Shown in pieces: positions 23,886 through 36,079 of a stretch of 64,000 nt of DNA (its first letter is position 1; each line of letters starts with the position of its first letter). The notes under the pieces are model-generated. The model had not been told where the DNA came from, did not search any database, and saw only the letters and a list, made by a program, of their open reading frames with translations. The DNA lies in assembly GCA_024509875.1 (NCBI GenBank), contig JAMPIV010019072.1, positions 186,001-250,000 on the forward strand. Direction: 5' to 3'. The stretch is from Oreohelix idahoensis. Taxonomy: Eukaryota; Mollusca; Gastropoda; Stylommatophora; Oreohelicidae. The position numbers and the translations under genes are program-made.

Positions 23886-23935
23886 CTAACAGAAGACACA
23901 GCAACAGTGATAAATGCAGTCAGCGACCCATAGCT

Positions 23936-24143
23936 TTGACTGCTTGCGTCAGGGTTAGCGAACCAGAGCTGACCGAGACCCTACTCCACCTCCAAGCGGT
24001 GGTCCTGGAAACACGCTGCATCACTGCAGTCTGGCTGAGAGAGTAGGGAGCGAAGAGGGAAGGCTAACCCAGTCCCAAAAATGCCATGCTGAAACCGGAT
24101 GTGTCGGTCCGAAAGGCGCAAATATCGCAGCTTTGCTGGGGGG
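23936..24143 (+). repeat. Dispersed repeat, second copy (see 16018)
   Basis: Plus-strand counterpart of 16018-16285. It shares GACTGCTTGCGTCAGG, the CTCCACCTCCA block, GGTGGTCCTGGAAAC and the GGATGTGTCGG block, with small deletions. It lacks the GAA tail. Confidence 0.7.
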
Positions 24144-24517
24144 TTAATATGTAGAAATGTTAACAGAATTTATTTATTACACAATTTCTGGCGGAACCCT
24201 TGCTGGGAATTATTGATTTTAGCATTATTTCATTTATGTCTCTTGTTGCCGCATTATAGCTTCTAGACACTTGTCATCAATCAATTAATGCATTTAGCTG
24301 CTTTCAATGCATAGGTCAGAGACCAAAGCGCTTCACTTCACCTCGTCTCTTGGTCACTCTTGTGATGTCATGTACTTTAGCTATAGCACTGATAATTCCA
24401 ACAGCATTATCACACATACTTGTAAAATTTTTATTTAAATCACCCGGTAATAAGCGCTGCGGTTACATAACTGTTACGATTATGAGGACGGCATGGAATT
24501 GATGGGCGAAGTTATGT
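24144..24517. other. No recognisable feature
   Basis: AT-rich sequence leading into the minisatellite; nothing identified. Confidence 0.5.
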
Positions 24518-24887
24518 GACAAGAACTGACGACACGAGCCAGACAAGAAGTGATGACACTAGCCAGACAAGAACTGATGACACGAGCCAGACAAGGGCTG
24601 ATGTCACGTGCCAGACAAGAACTGATGACATGAGCCAGACAAGAGGTGATGACACGAGCCAGACAAGAACTGATGACACTAGCCAGACAAGAACTGATGA
24701 CACTAGCCAGACAAGAACTGATGACACTAGCCAGACAAGAACTGATGACACTAGCCAGACAAGAACTGATGACACTAGCCAGACAAGAACTGATGACACG
24801 AGCCAGACAAGGGCTGATGTCACGTGCCAGACAAGAACTGATGACACGAGCCAGACAAGAGGTGATGACACGAGCCAGACAAGAATC
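24518..24887. repeat. 24-bp minisatellite, about 15 units
   Basis: The core TGATGACACTAGCCAGACAA recurs with a 24-bp period. Because 24 is a multiple of three and the unit lacks stops in several frames, the array makes long artificial open frames on both strands (for example TDDTSQTR repeats). These are not genes. A block of four variant units occurs twice (about 24575-24670 and 24795-24885), so the array has also grown by segment duplication. The right edge runs straight into LINE-derived sequence. Confidence 0.9.
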
Positions 24888-25260
24888 AGTGGAACAAGAG
24901 ATAACAGAAGGATTGAAGTGGTATGGCACGATCACTATCGTGGAGTTGACGACACAAACCAGAGAAACGCTAGTGGAACAAGAGATGAGAAGAAGACGCT
25001 GGTGATGGACATGATACACAATGAGGAAAACTGTTGATATCATTACAAGGCAGTCATTGTTCTGGAATCCCCAGGGTAGAGGTAGAAGCAGAGGTAGAGC
25101 CCAACAAAAAACACAAGGAGAAAAGAGCTGGAGACATAAATTAAAAGGCTGAGGAAGATATAGAATGACCTGGAGGTGATGGCGCGGGATTAGAAGACTT
25201 GGCATACGTTTGTTGAAGGTCTATGCTTCTTATGGAGCTAAAGGATGGGTGCTGGAGAAA
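24888..25260 (+). pseudogene. LINE C-terminal fragment (RTE-like) next to the minisatellite
   Basis: Readable remnants include VEQEMRRRRW and a WNPQGR-like stretch, typical of the region after RT in RTE-like proteins. A related minus-strand piece lies at 36080-36290. Several frame breaks are present. Confidence 0.6.
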
Positions 25261-26850
25261 GTAGAACCCGAGTAAGACGAGGGACACGACATGGTGACAA
25301 GTGCGCCTGAAGATATTAAGTGGACAGGAAAAAACATCATCACGAAAGCGAATGATATATTATTGTCCCTGCATCTATTGTTTTCTCAAAATGCCACTGT
25401 GGATTCAGTGCTATGTACGATAATGTCTCTCCACCGCCGACAGTCTCTGATGTTTCCAAAAATTTTTATTTTCTTCCCATGTTTTATGGTGAGTTAATCG
25501 ACATGTTTTTTGTCCTCTCTCTCTCCCTCCCTTCCTCTCTTAGTATACATGACTCTTATTCCTTTTCATTTGAATAAACAAGAGATTCATTTTTTTCCCT
25601 TGCCATAAACGAAGGAAGGATTTGAAATCTTGTTTACTCTAAGTGGGGGGGAAAAAAACACATTATAGATGTTAACTGTCATCGCTGGGAAACAAATTTA
25701 GTGAAGTAATGAATGTCCCCCTTTTGGAACATGCGCACTCTACAGTAAGATCTTAGCTTACGGCGGTCTTGACTTACGGCACCCCGCTGATACGAATGTT
25801 AAGAAATTCTTTGAACGCATAAATTCGAATGTTTTTAACCCCATTGAAGGTGTATGCACTGTCGAGCATCTCCGTTGAACGAACAGCGTGTTGTTAAGGA
25901 ATGACATACGCATGACGGTAAAATGGATGAGTGTGAAAAAAAAATCGAAAAAAGGTAATTCGTCTTACGAGGACAAAAGACAAAGAAAATAGCCAACGTT
26001 ACGACCACAAGGCCTTCGTCAGGGAAAGGAAAGAAAGTGAAGGCTAGATAGGACACATAAGAACCTAAATAAATATAAAAATATAAAACTATAAAAATTA
26101 AACCTAGGTACCCTTCCCTGAAGGAAACTTCCAGCAAATGGACTGGCGTGCCCGGAAAAGGAAATGACGGTATGGCGTTTGACAATGGATCGCTAGTGTC
26201 TCCGGACGTGTTCTCCACTAAGTAGGTCTTATGTGAAAATCTGACTATTATATGTCGAAATAAATTGACGGAAGGTCCAATAAGCATGTATGCTGGTCTT
26301 TTGGTGATCATGTGTGATCTACCAAGCAGGGAAAAATATCCTTATGTGCCAGGTTAAAATTGATCATGCACAGCTGCATTTCAGAATAAAGATAAATGAT
26401 AACATCTGGACACTAAATGACACGTTTGGCTCTAGAAGTGAGCATTAGGATGTTAAAACCGTTATACACTTTTGGGAGAAAATGGTGTCGATTGGATAAG
26501 AGTGTCGAGGGACTGCTGCATGAATACCCATTATTTCATATGATGTAAACTGTATGTGAACTGTAATTAATTAAAGATGTTGTATTGTCTACTCGTGCAG
26601 TTGTTACTTTGTGCAGTGAGGATACAGGGAGCATTTTATGAGCTCAGTTAACGACTGGTTCACGTACAATTTTAGACAGATCTTATATAAGTATAACAAC
26701 ACAGATGTCGCCTAACCAAGCACCAGCCTAGTCCAACAAATTCTCAACAGCGAATTAGCTCATAAGACCCATTAATTTTTTATTTATATTAAAATTTAAT
26801 TTTAACAGCGACATCTGTTCCTTACTTAAGAACAAGGTGAACGAGTTATG
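25261..26850. other. No clear gene; one open frame of doubtful meaning
   Basis: The minus strand at 25835-26311 is open for 158 codons with hydrophobic stretches, but it has the Phe/Ser-rich look of chance translation of a T-rich strand. A TGACGAAGGCC...AACG motif (minus strand, about 25990-26020) resembles conserved ends of some retroelements. Confidence 0.4.
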
Positions 26851-26855
26851 GTGCA

Positions 26856-29831
26856 TGTCGTGGTTGAGTTAGAGTGTAGAGTATTTGTCGAGTTGGACAA
26901 CAGTAGCGAAATCGACAAGGGATAGTGGACTGACAGAGTTATAGATTACACACACAGAAAGGTGTAAATAGGAGATGGACTTGAGACAACGTGGAAGAAG
27001 ATTTATCAAAATGATCTCTCTCTCCAAGCCTCAACTCACTTATGTCTGTCTCAGCACCTCCTGCTCTCTCTCTTTTCTCTTATCATACATAGAGATTATA
27101 GTAAAGAGCTAAAAATACAAATATGGATGGAAAGGTCGTGAACAGCGCATTAATAAATGTGTAAAATTTATTAAAGAAGAAAAGCATGAAGATAATGCAT
27201 ATCATCACAACAACATAAAATTACATCAATAATCAAATATTCATCAATAATCATATACACCAACAACCACACACACAGATCACCATTCATAAAACCTGTA
27301 GAACACAAAGAGATAAATAATCGAGTGACAGTCCTTCGGTTTTCGGGGACCAGCTGAAGTAACTCCAGTAAGTGGTGTTTTCGTATATATCCTCCATCGG
27401 TGATGGAATTAACCTGAATAACATCACTGTATAGGCGCTATCGTTGGTGACCCCCCCTACTGGCGCGAGTTGGGCTGGGGGACGCTGTTTATCTCCTGCT
27501 GACCAACTGATGGAACTGGGCGACAGCCTGTCTGCTTTTCGGGGACCAAATGTACTAGCTCCAGGAAGTGAATTACTTGTAGATCCTTCGTGAGGGACTA
27601 GCCTACAAAACTTTCTTTGTTGGTGCTAAACGTTGGTGACTCCCCTTATAGCGTGAGTGGGGCTGGAACTCTGTCCATAGATGGCTGCTCATACGTGCGA
27701 GGTTTTAAGTATCCAGGAAATACACCAGAAGAAGTCACTTGAGGACAAAGAGACCCAGGCGCGCTTATCCGGCGCAAGGCTCCGCTTGGCTGTAAATCCT
27801 GTTTAAACTGGTTTGGCTGTGGTTTGCTGAGTGCCCCGTTTAGGCACAAAAAAGGCGGGTGATATGGAATTCTGCTATAGGCATGCTGAGCGGGTTTGAT
27901 ATTCTGGAAGCCGCAATGCTCTGGCTGGTAATCCAATAGGCGAGTAGAGAACTACTACTGCGTTTGGCGATTCCAGATTTAGCGTTGGCTCCGTTGCACT
28001 GCGTGAGCTTAACTTGGCGTTGACAAAAAGGGGTTTTGATTCAGGAACGGGGTTGACGATTCGTGACGCTAGCGGTATTCAGAACCCTCTAGATCGAAGA
28101 GAATATTTCGTTCTTCGCCTGACTGGAATCTGCTCTCGCGAGTCGGTCTCCCTGAAACTGAGACCCAAAAGAGACACCTTTTAACTTCAAGCAACGCTAA
28201 AATCACACTAACTTTATACAGAAAGTTTCGCTCCACTATGGGATTAAATTTATTGTAGTTATTGCTATGATAGTTTAGGGCTGTCTTTAACCATGTCTCC
28301 TGTTCCTTAAAAATATCAATTATCAACACGCGCCCGCATAGGCTTAATATCTTTTGCACACCCATGTAACTGTCATTAAATGTTCTGACAGCAAAATCTA
28401 CTCCTCTTCTCCCAATCTCAACATACAGGAAACCTAACCTGTAGTTACAGTTAAATGAATATGCTTATTCATCTTACAACATTAAATGAATTTACATAAA
28501 CAGATTACAGCATTTGACATTACACAAATAAATCGTATGTCCCCTTTGGGAAATATATTAGCATTTCCACAAAATGAGTACAAAGAAAATGCAATGTTCT
28601 TGCTATAATAATACAGTTGTGGCTAGATCATACGATATAATTATATCTATGCCTGGTGACTGCTTTCAGTGAAAGTTATAGACTAGTGCCTAGCCACACA
28701 AGTAAGCATAAAATGATCCTCCCTTGCCACTAGAAATATCTATCAAAAGGAATAAGTGACTATCTCCTATAATCCAGAGTTATTACCTGCATCTCACTAT
28801 TCAGTTTTAAAGTGAACAATCCACACCTGACATTATCTTACAGAAATGACAGTTAATTTTTGCTGACTCTTAACCCAATGGTAAGCATTCGTGGACTGAT
28901 TCTACGCCTAATATCTGTTATTGTAAGTTTAACATTTAACCCATGATAAACCGTAACAGTTTAAGCACCACTTAATAGGCCGTAGACAGCGCTACCTTAT
29001 CACTGAATAAATTACTAGGAGAAGTCCTCAGAAATAAATTCACTTTCCTAACAGATATATAAAAGCTAACATGAATCTAATATAATAATTATAAGATATG
29101 TCAACTCACCCCGAAAAATGACTAGAACATAGGCAAACACATTCTAGTACTGTGTTAAAGTTTGCCTTATCTCATGATGGTCATCTACGGGCCAGGAAAA
29201 TTTACGAATGTCTTTGTCTATTAAAACCAGTCTACTCTTATAGATCACAAGGGACGCTCCCCCCGAACACCTGGCGTGCGTATTTCTACAGAAGTTCGGC
29301 GAAAGACGTAATCTAGAGTAAGACAAAAGAAATCGTGCGAAAGTTCCCCAGGTAGAGAAATGCATAACATTATGCTCTATCTTGTCTAAGGGGCGAAAAC
29401 CCAAAGACTGACCGCGATTGTTATCTTCCCCTGAAACAGATCACACTCGTTACCCAGGCCTCAAAGGGTACCAGCCGCTCGTCATCAAACGTTTTAAAGC
29501 GACCAGAGAAATTCCCCTGTTGGGACCACAGAGGGTACCCGCCGCTAACGAACCGTTTCTTTCACAGAAACCGTCTTTGGCTCGTTCTAACACTTAAAGC
29601 GGACCCGAGAAATGTTTCTCTGGTCGAACAGGTGCGTTTAGATAACATTACGTCTAGCGTTAGCTGACCGCAGCTGGCCAGCGTAAACAACCTCGGGTGG
29701 GGTTGAGAAGGTGAAAAAATGTAGGTAGAATATGAAAGAAACGAAAATACAAAATGTCTCGGAAAACAGAACATTTAAAGAGTAATCAAATTATGGACAA
29801 GATGGTAAAATAAATTATCTTTCACGTGACA
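26856..29831 (-). repeat. 3' LTR of element C (2976 bp)
   Basis: On the minus strand it starts TGTCACGTG and ends CACGACA. Compared with the other LTR it has about 36 extra bases near 27160-27196. Frames of up to 98 codons inside occur identically in both LTRs and are not supported as genes. Confidence 0.95.
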
Positions 29832-29852
29832 AGTGCCCCCCCCCCCCCTTTT
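29832..29852 (-). other. Polypurine tract of element C with a 13-G run
   Basis: Next to the 3' LTR the minus strand reads AAAA, then 13 G (complement of 29836-29848), then CACT, then the LTR start. An unusually pure G run for this role. Confidence 0.6.
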
Positions 29853-29935
29853 AAAGTTCGAGGAATACGGACAAAAATGACAGTAATTTATCTTTTCCAT
29901 CGTCTTTTGTTACCTGTCATTGGAACATCCTATAC

Positions 29936-32020
29936 TCATAAAACCAAATACGTTTCCAATTTCTGTCTGTCTGTATGACTAGCTCCGAGTTCATTTCTTT
30001 TCTTCCCTCTGTCTAATAGACGTTCAGCGAATGGGATTTTGCGAGGCCACTGAACACTGACATAATCTGTTTCCGTGTGAACATGACCTTCCTTCCCCAA
30101 TTTGCTTTGTCTGTCCATGGTCCGGAAAATTATCCGCACCTGTTGTGAGTTTCGGCCCCGCCTGAACTCACTGGCCACTGCATAGGTAATCCGCCTGTTA
30201 TGTGCAGTGTAATCGTTGCTGGACTCGGGCTGTTTAATTTCCGTTATGGGTTTACCTGTCGCGGACTTGAATAACCCTGTATAGCTGCAGTCTATAGGGA
30301 CTTTTCGCGCGCGTGTAACCCTAGTTGGCAAATAAAGCCGTTCGTTGGCCGAAGAAATGCTAGCATTTTTCTTCTGCCTCTCCACACCTACTCCGCTGTT
30401 TCGGCGGGAGCATTGATCAATCTTCAGACCTGTGCCGTCTAAAGGCGGGTCTGGAGCTTTCCTTGCCTTGCCAGTCACAACTCTGGCTTGGTCAACGGAA
30501 ATGATCAAGTTGTTCTGTAATGGCCTGGCGGAGGCGACTACTTTGCTGTCCATCAGTGGGGTTGAGACCACTGGAATAATGCGATTTGAATGAGAAAACT
30601 CTGCTGCCTGAAGCAAAGAGTAATCGATCGCATTCTGGGGTTCTACTAAATCATAACAGATCTCCGTAGCTTCTATCCGTGAAGACAGATAGGTAATATC
30701 TGCGAGTTGCAGAGTTTGTTGAGTCGCTTTCCCATTACTAGCATGACGTGAGCCAAGGCTCTCAACAATGGCTCCTTGTACAGTAGTAAGGCAGCTTTTC
30801 TCACTGTCTTCTGCCCTGAGAAGTGTGAGAGACTCAAATGGAATACCAGGGATCCCTTCGCCTGGAACCCTGTGTCCACCATAAACGTCAACTTTGCCCT
30901 CCCCTGAGGAAGTTACTGGCGTCAGTTGAACTTTGTCCTGCAATGCGAGATCCACTTCCTGGTTGACAGGCTCCGCAGACTGCATGCAAAGGACTGGACG
31001 GTTTGAGATCCCGTTAGATCGCGAAGTGCCCGAGAAAAAACTCTCGGTGTGTTTTTCCAAAGTTCCTTGGAACGGTTTGGAAAGTTTAACCCTTTTAGCA
31101 GGCGACTTATTCTTGCACCTTTTAAGCTCAGGGTGATAAGAGGAGCGGCGCCTCCTTTCTACGATCGTTGAGTTGGAGGGATACGCCTCTGCATATGGTT
31201 TTTCGCTGTCCGGCCGGGAATCTTGCGAAATATAACGTGATAGGGTGTGGCTCCCTTTTCTCGACGTCACGTGTCGGTTAGGTGCTGCTCGGTCTGGAGC
31301 GTGAGAGGCTCGGGGTTCGCCGCTTGCCAGACGGGAACAATCCGTATTACAATGCTTGTTAGCACCTCTCTCACCTTTGTGCAGTTTCCATGCCTGGGAA
31401 CGTTGCGTAATTTTCCCCGTGGCCTTAGGTCTGCTATCCCGACGTAAATTCTTTCCTTGTTTGGGCTTCGGATCCAAGTCCAAAGGAAAGTCAATTTTCT
31501 GGAGTTGGGGTTCGGTTTTAGCAGGCAAGTTTTCTTTCATGGGCGCAAGGTTTGCAGGGGCGTTGACCGTTAAGGGCACAGTAGAAGGGGAATTAGAGTG
31601 ACTACATTTAGTATCTGTTTCCACCCTCCGAATTTGGCTATCCAGTTCATTCATTCTGATTTGGTGTAGCCTGCTCCTTTCTTGGCTTTCTCTGTCCCTT
31701 TCTTGGCGCTCTATTTCCCATTGCTTGTCCCGTTCTTGTTGCTCCATTTCCAATTTCTTGTCCCGTTCTTGTCTTTGCTTTTCCCTTTGCTTCTCATCTT
31801 CTATCACTTCTTCTACATACTGTCGGGTGAATGCTTCACTCTCCCCAGTTTGTTTACAGGACCATGCCAAGATTAAACGGCTGTCAAACCAATTGTCTAC
31901 CTCGTATTGATCCTGCAGGCTTACTGCAAATTCTAGAAAGGGCTGGATTTCGCTATCCTTGTACTCCATGTACTTAGCTACCTCGAGGGCAATCCTATGC
32001 ACTTTATCTAGATCGGCCAT
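29936..32020 (-). CDS. Gag-like coiled-coil protein of element C
   Basis: An uninterrupted frame of 694 codons from the first ATG (32020; the frame stays open to 32041 but only through a GTG). It starts MADLDKV, similar to the MADLAKF start of element A's gag. Roughly residues 75-135 form a Glu/Gln/Arg-rich coiled coil (repeats of QERDK). The rest is Ser/Arg/Lys-rich and looks disordered, with no zinc knuckle and no protease or RT motif that I can see. It is nearly the only coding content of the element and ends 83 bases before the purine tract. It probably acts as a nucleic-acid-binding or particle protein, or as a decoy packaged by a related element; that is inference. The lack of stops over 2 kb argues for recent function. 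Confidence 0.75.
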   Translation of the reverse strand: MADLDKVHRIALEVAKYMEYKDSEIQPFLEFAVSLQDQYEVDNWFDSRLILAWSCKQTGESEAFTRQYVEEVIEDEKQREKQRQERDKKLEMEQQERDKQWEIERQERDRESQERSRLHQIRMNELDSQIRRVETDTKCSHSNSPSTVPLTVNAPANLAPMKENLPAKTEPQLQKIDFPLDLDPKPKQGKNLRRDSRPKATGKITQRSQAWKLHKGERGANKHCNTDCSRLASGEPRASHAPDRAAPNRHVTSRKGSHTLSRYISQDSRPDSEKPYAEAYPSNSTIVERRRRSSYHPELKRCKNKSPAKRVKLSKPFQGTLEKHTESFFSGTSRSNGISNRPVLCMQSAEPVNQEVDLALQDKVQLTPVTSSGEGKVDVYGGHRVPGEGIPGIPFESLTLLRAEDSEKSCLTTVQGAIVESLGSRHASNGKATQQTLQLADITYLSSRIEATEICYDLVEPQNAIDYSLLQAAEFSHSNRIIPVVSTPLMDSKVVASARPLQNNLIISVDQARVVTGKARKAPDPPLDGTGLKIDQCSRRNSGVGVERQKKNASISSANERLYLPTRVTRARKVPIDCSYTGLFKSATGKPITEIKQPESSNDYTAHNRRITYAVASEFRRGRNSQQVRIIFRTMDRQSKLGKEGHVHTETDYVSVQWPRKIPFAERLLDRGKKRNELGASHTDRQKLETYLVL

Positions 32021-32695
32021 TATATCAGGGTGAGCAAACACTATAGAAGAATAGAACCTAGAGATCTTAGTTACCTAGTCCACTAGGTGCTGATTAACTT
32101 AATAATCAATAAAATCTAGGCTAGCCTGGGAACTTTAAAAAACAAGAAAGTTTGTAGCTACTCTGATTGCGACAAGCAAAACCCCAAAAAACTCCAAAAA
32201 ATGTAAGTGATGTAAAACTTACTATCACTTCACCCCAGTTCTGTCAGTACTAAGCTATTGAGAGGATTGGTTACTATCGTCCGAATGAACACCCTCCCTT
32301 GGTACAAATGCAAGCTAGTAACTGACTATCTGTAGCTTCTTATCTCAGATTAAAGAGCTACTCCTGAAAAAATATTAACCCTTAAAAAAAAATTTTCTGA
32401 CTTTTACAACAATAGTCGTCAGATTTGTCAACCAAAAACTCAGCAGTGATACCATCAACCTTTACCAGCTGTCTCATGTGTAGCATGAACAATAAATGTA
32501 ACTTAATATTTATGATTGCTGTGGAGAAAAAACGCTGTTCCGACTTCCACCCAAAAGAAATAGTTCGATATGTCTAGGGGAAAGAAATTCCTATAATCTG
32601 CCGAACACTAAACTCTAAGAATCAAGATAGAATCTTGTGAGAGATTCATCCTCGGATCGAGCACATATTAAATGTCGTACTAGATGGGTTCTAGA

Positions 32696-32713
32696 ATCCC
32701 GGACGAGCTCCCA
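32696..32713 (-). other. Primer binding site of element C (tRNA-Pro type)
   Basis: Two bases inside the 5' LTR the minus strand reads TGGGAGCTCGTCCGGGAT, one mismatch from the standard site complementary to the tRNA-Pro 3' end. This fixes the element's orientation independently of the coding frame. Confidence 0.85.
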
Positions 32714-32715
32714 TT

Positions 32716-35654
32716 TGTCGTGGTTGAGTTAGAGTGTAGAGTATTTGTCGAGTTGGACAACAGTAGCGAAATCGACAAGGGATAGTGGACTGACAGAGTT
32801 ATAGATTACACACACAGAAAGGTGTAAATAGGAGATGGACTTGAGACAACGTGGAAGAAGATTTATCAAAATGATCTCTCTCTCCAAGCCTCAACTCACT
32901 TATGTCTGTCTCAGCACCTCCTGCTCTCTCTCTTTTCTCTTATCATACATAGAGATTATAGTAAAGAGCTAAAAATACAAATATGGATGGAAAGGTCGTG
33001 AACAGCGCATTAATAATAATGCATATCATCACAACAACATAAAATTACATCAATAATCAAATATTCATCAATAATCATATACACCAACAACCACACACAC
33101 AGATCACCATTCATAAAACCTGTAGAACACAAAGAGATAAATAATCGAGTGACAGTCCTTCGGTTTTCGGGGACCAGCTGAAGTAACTCCAGTAAGTGGT
33201 GTTTTCGTATATATCCTCCATCGGTGATAGAATTAACCTGAATAACATCACTGTATAGGCGCTATCGTTGGTGACCCCCCCCTACTGGCGCGAGTTGGGC
33301 TGGGGGACGCTGTTTATCTCCTGCTGACCAACTGATTGAACTGGGCGACAGCCTGTCTGCTTTTCGGGGACCAAATGTACTAGCTCCAGGAAGTGAATTA
33401 CTTGTAGATCCTTCGTGAGGGACTAGCCTACAAAACTTTCTTTGTTGGTGCTAAACGTTGGTGACTCCCCTTATAGCGTGAGTGGGGCTGGAACTCTGTC
33501 CATAGATGGCTGCTCATACGTGCGAGGTTTTAAGTATCCAGGAAATACACCAGAAGAAGTCACTTGAGGACAAAGAGACCCAGGCGCGCTTATCCGGCGC
33601 AAGGCTCCGCTTGGCTGTAAATCCTGTTTAAACTGGTTTGGCTGTGGTTTGCTGAGTGCCCCGTTTAGGCACAAAAAGGCGGGTGATATGGAATTCTGCT
33701 ATAGGCATGCTGAGCGGGTTTGATATTCTGGAAGCCGCAATGCTCTGGCTGGTAATCCAATAGGCGAGTAGAGAACTACTACTGCGTTTGGCGATTCCAG
33801 ATTTAGCGTTGGCTCCGTTGCACTGCGTGAGCTTAACTTGGCGTTGACAAAAAGGGGTTTTGATTCAGGAACGGGGTTGACGATTCGTGACGCTAGCGGT
33901 ATTCAGAACCCTCTAGATCGAAGAGAATATTTCGTTCTTCGCCTGACTGGAATCTGCTCTCGCGAGTCGGTCTCCCTGAAACTGAGACCCAAAAGAGACA
34001 CCTTTTAACTTCAAGCAACGCTAAAATCACACTAACTTTATACAGAAAGTTTCGCTCCACTATGGGATTAAATTTATTGTAGTTATTGCTATGATAGTTT
34101 AGGGCTGTCTTTAACCATGTCTCCTGTTCCTTAAAAATATCAATTATCAACACGCGCCCGCATAGGCTTAATATCTTTTGCACACCCATGTAACTGTCAT
34201 TAAATATTCTGACAGCAAAATCTACTCCTCTTCTCCCAATCTCAACATACAGGAAACCTAACCTGTTGTTACAGTTAAATGAATATGCTTATTCATCTTA
34301 CAACATTAAATGAATTTACATAAACAGATTACAGCAATTGACATTACACAAATAAATCGTATGTCCCCTTTGGGAAATATATTAACATTTCCACAAAATG
34401 AGTACAAAGAAAATGCAATGTTCTTGCTATAATAATACAGTTGTGGCTAGATCATACGATATAATTATATCTATGCCTGGTGACTGCTTTCAGTGAAAGT
34501 TATAGACTACTGCCTAGCCACACAAGTAAGCATAAAATGATCCTCCCTTTCCGCTAGAAATATCTATCAAAAGGAATAAGTGACTATCTCCTATAATCCA
34601 GAGTTATTACCTGCATCTCACTATTCAGTTTTAAAGTGAACAATCCACACCTGACATTATCTTACAGAAATGACAGTTAATTTTTGCTGACTCTTAACCC
34701 AATGGTAAGCATTCGTGGACTGATTCTACGCCTAATATCTGTTATTGTAAGTTTAACATTTAACCCATGATAAACCGTAACAGTTTAAGCACCACTTAAT
34801 AGGCCGTAGACAGCGCTACCTTATCACTGAATAAATTACTAGGAGAAGTCCTCAGAAATAAATTCACTTTCCTAACAGATATATAAAAGCTAACATGAAT
34901 CTAATATAATAATTATAAGATATGTCAACTCACCCCGAAAAATGACTATAACATAGGCAAACACATTCTGGTACAGTGTTAAAGTTTGCCTTATCTCATG
35001 ATGGTCATCTACGGGCCAGGAATATACGAATGTCTTTGTCTATTAAAACCAGTCTACTCTTATAGATCACAAGGGACGCTCCCCCCGAACACCTGGCGTG
35101 CGTATTTCTACAGAAGTTCGGCGAAAGACGTAATCTAGAGTAAGACAAAAGAAATCGTGCGAAAGTTCCCCAGGTAGAGAAATGCATAACATTATGCTCT
35201 ATCTTGTCTAAGGGGCGAAAACCCAAAGACTGACCGCGGGTTGTTATCTTCCCCTGAAACAGATCACACTCGTTACCCAGGCCTCAAAGGGTACCAGCCG
35301 CTCGTCATCAAACGTTTTAAAGCGACCAGAGAAATTCCCCTGTTGGGACCACAGAGGGTACCCGCCGCTAACGAACCGTTTCTTTCACAGAAACCGTCTT
35401 AGGCTCGTTCTAACACTTAAAGCGGACCCGAGAAATGTTTCTCTGGTCGAACAGGTGCGTTTAGATAACATTACGTCTAGCGTTAGCTGACCGCAGCTGG
35501 CCAGCGTAAACAACCTCGGGTGGGGTTGAGAAGGTGAAAAAATGTAGGTAGAATATGAAAGAAACGAAAATACAAAATGTCTCGGAAAACAGAACATTAA
35601 AAGAGTAATAACATTATGGACAAGATGGTAAAATAAATTATCTTTCACGTGACA
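32716..35654 (-). repeat. 5' LTR of element C (2939 bp)
   Basis: Partner of 26856-29831. It lacks the roughly 36 bases present near 27160-27196 in the other copy. Confidence 0.95.
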
Positions 35655-35659
35655 GTGCA

Positions 35660-36079
35660 GATGAATAGCAGACGTAAGTCGGTAGTCACGGACGCTGAGA
35701 CGCTCGCGCTCTCTTTTACTATTGTCTCGCGCAAGGTAGAGATACTAAGATATTTATATTTTTAGTTTGAACTGTTCGTGTTTTGCATTTTACTTTATTA
35801 CATTACATTGTCATTATTAACAAGCTTTATGCATTTTGCGGTAACATAAATGTTATAAATCATTATTTTTTCCAATGTTTTGTTAATGGACACTCGCGCA
35901 CATATACTGGACGTAACAATTCCTACTTACGTATAAACGTATAAAATCAGGTTAGGAACGCCCTGAAGAACGGAACTCGTTCGTAACCCGAGACCACACT
36001 GTACTGCATTTTAACCTTTCGTAGGCAACCTAACAAAAGATTTTTGCGCGCTTTTGCAGTGATGGGTTCAGTAACAGTT
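35660..36079. other. No recognisable feature
   Basis: AT-rich flank of element C; no gene or repeat identified. Confidence 0.5.

Larger units (their letters stand above)
26856..35654 (-). mobile_element. LTR retrotransposon C: non-autonomous, gag-like gene only, very long LTRs
   Basis: Direct repeats 26856-29831 and 32716-35654 run TG to CA and are flanked by a perfect 5-bp target duplication GTGCA (26851-26855 and 35655-35659). Inside are a primer site with 17 of 18 matches to the tRNA-Pro type, a polypurine tract and one long frame, all on the minus strand. The interior is only 2884 bp, shorter than either LTR. There is no protease, RT, RNase H or integrase, so movement needs enzymes from elsewhere. 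The LTRs differ mainly by one 36-37 bp indel near 27160 and a small number of substitutions, so the insertion is young. Confidence 0.95.

Noticed and set aside
24518..24887. CRISPR-like array
   Set aside because: The units are contiguous without unique spacers, and the DNA is eukaryotic.
24480..25205. 241-codon minus-strand frame and several plus-strand frames
   Set aside because: Caused by a 24-bp minisatellite that lacks stops in several frames.
25985..26025. Hammerhead ribozyme of a Penelope-like element (minus strand)
   Set aside because: CTGACGA and a possible stem II are present, but the conserved GAAAC reads GTAAC and no stem I could be paired.
25835..26311. 158-codon membrane protein on the minus strand
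   Set aside because: Hydrophobic and Ser/Phe-rich as expected from a T-rich strand, and no recognisable family.
28069..28365. 98-codon frame, also present at 33893-34189
   Set aside because: It lies in both LTRs of element C as a simple duplicate; nothing supports coding.
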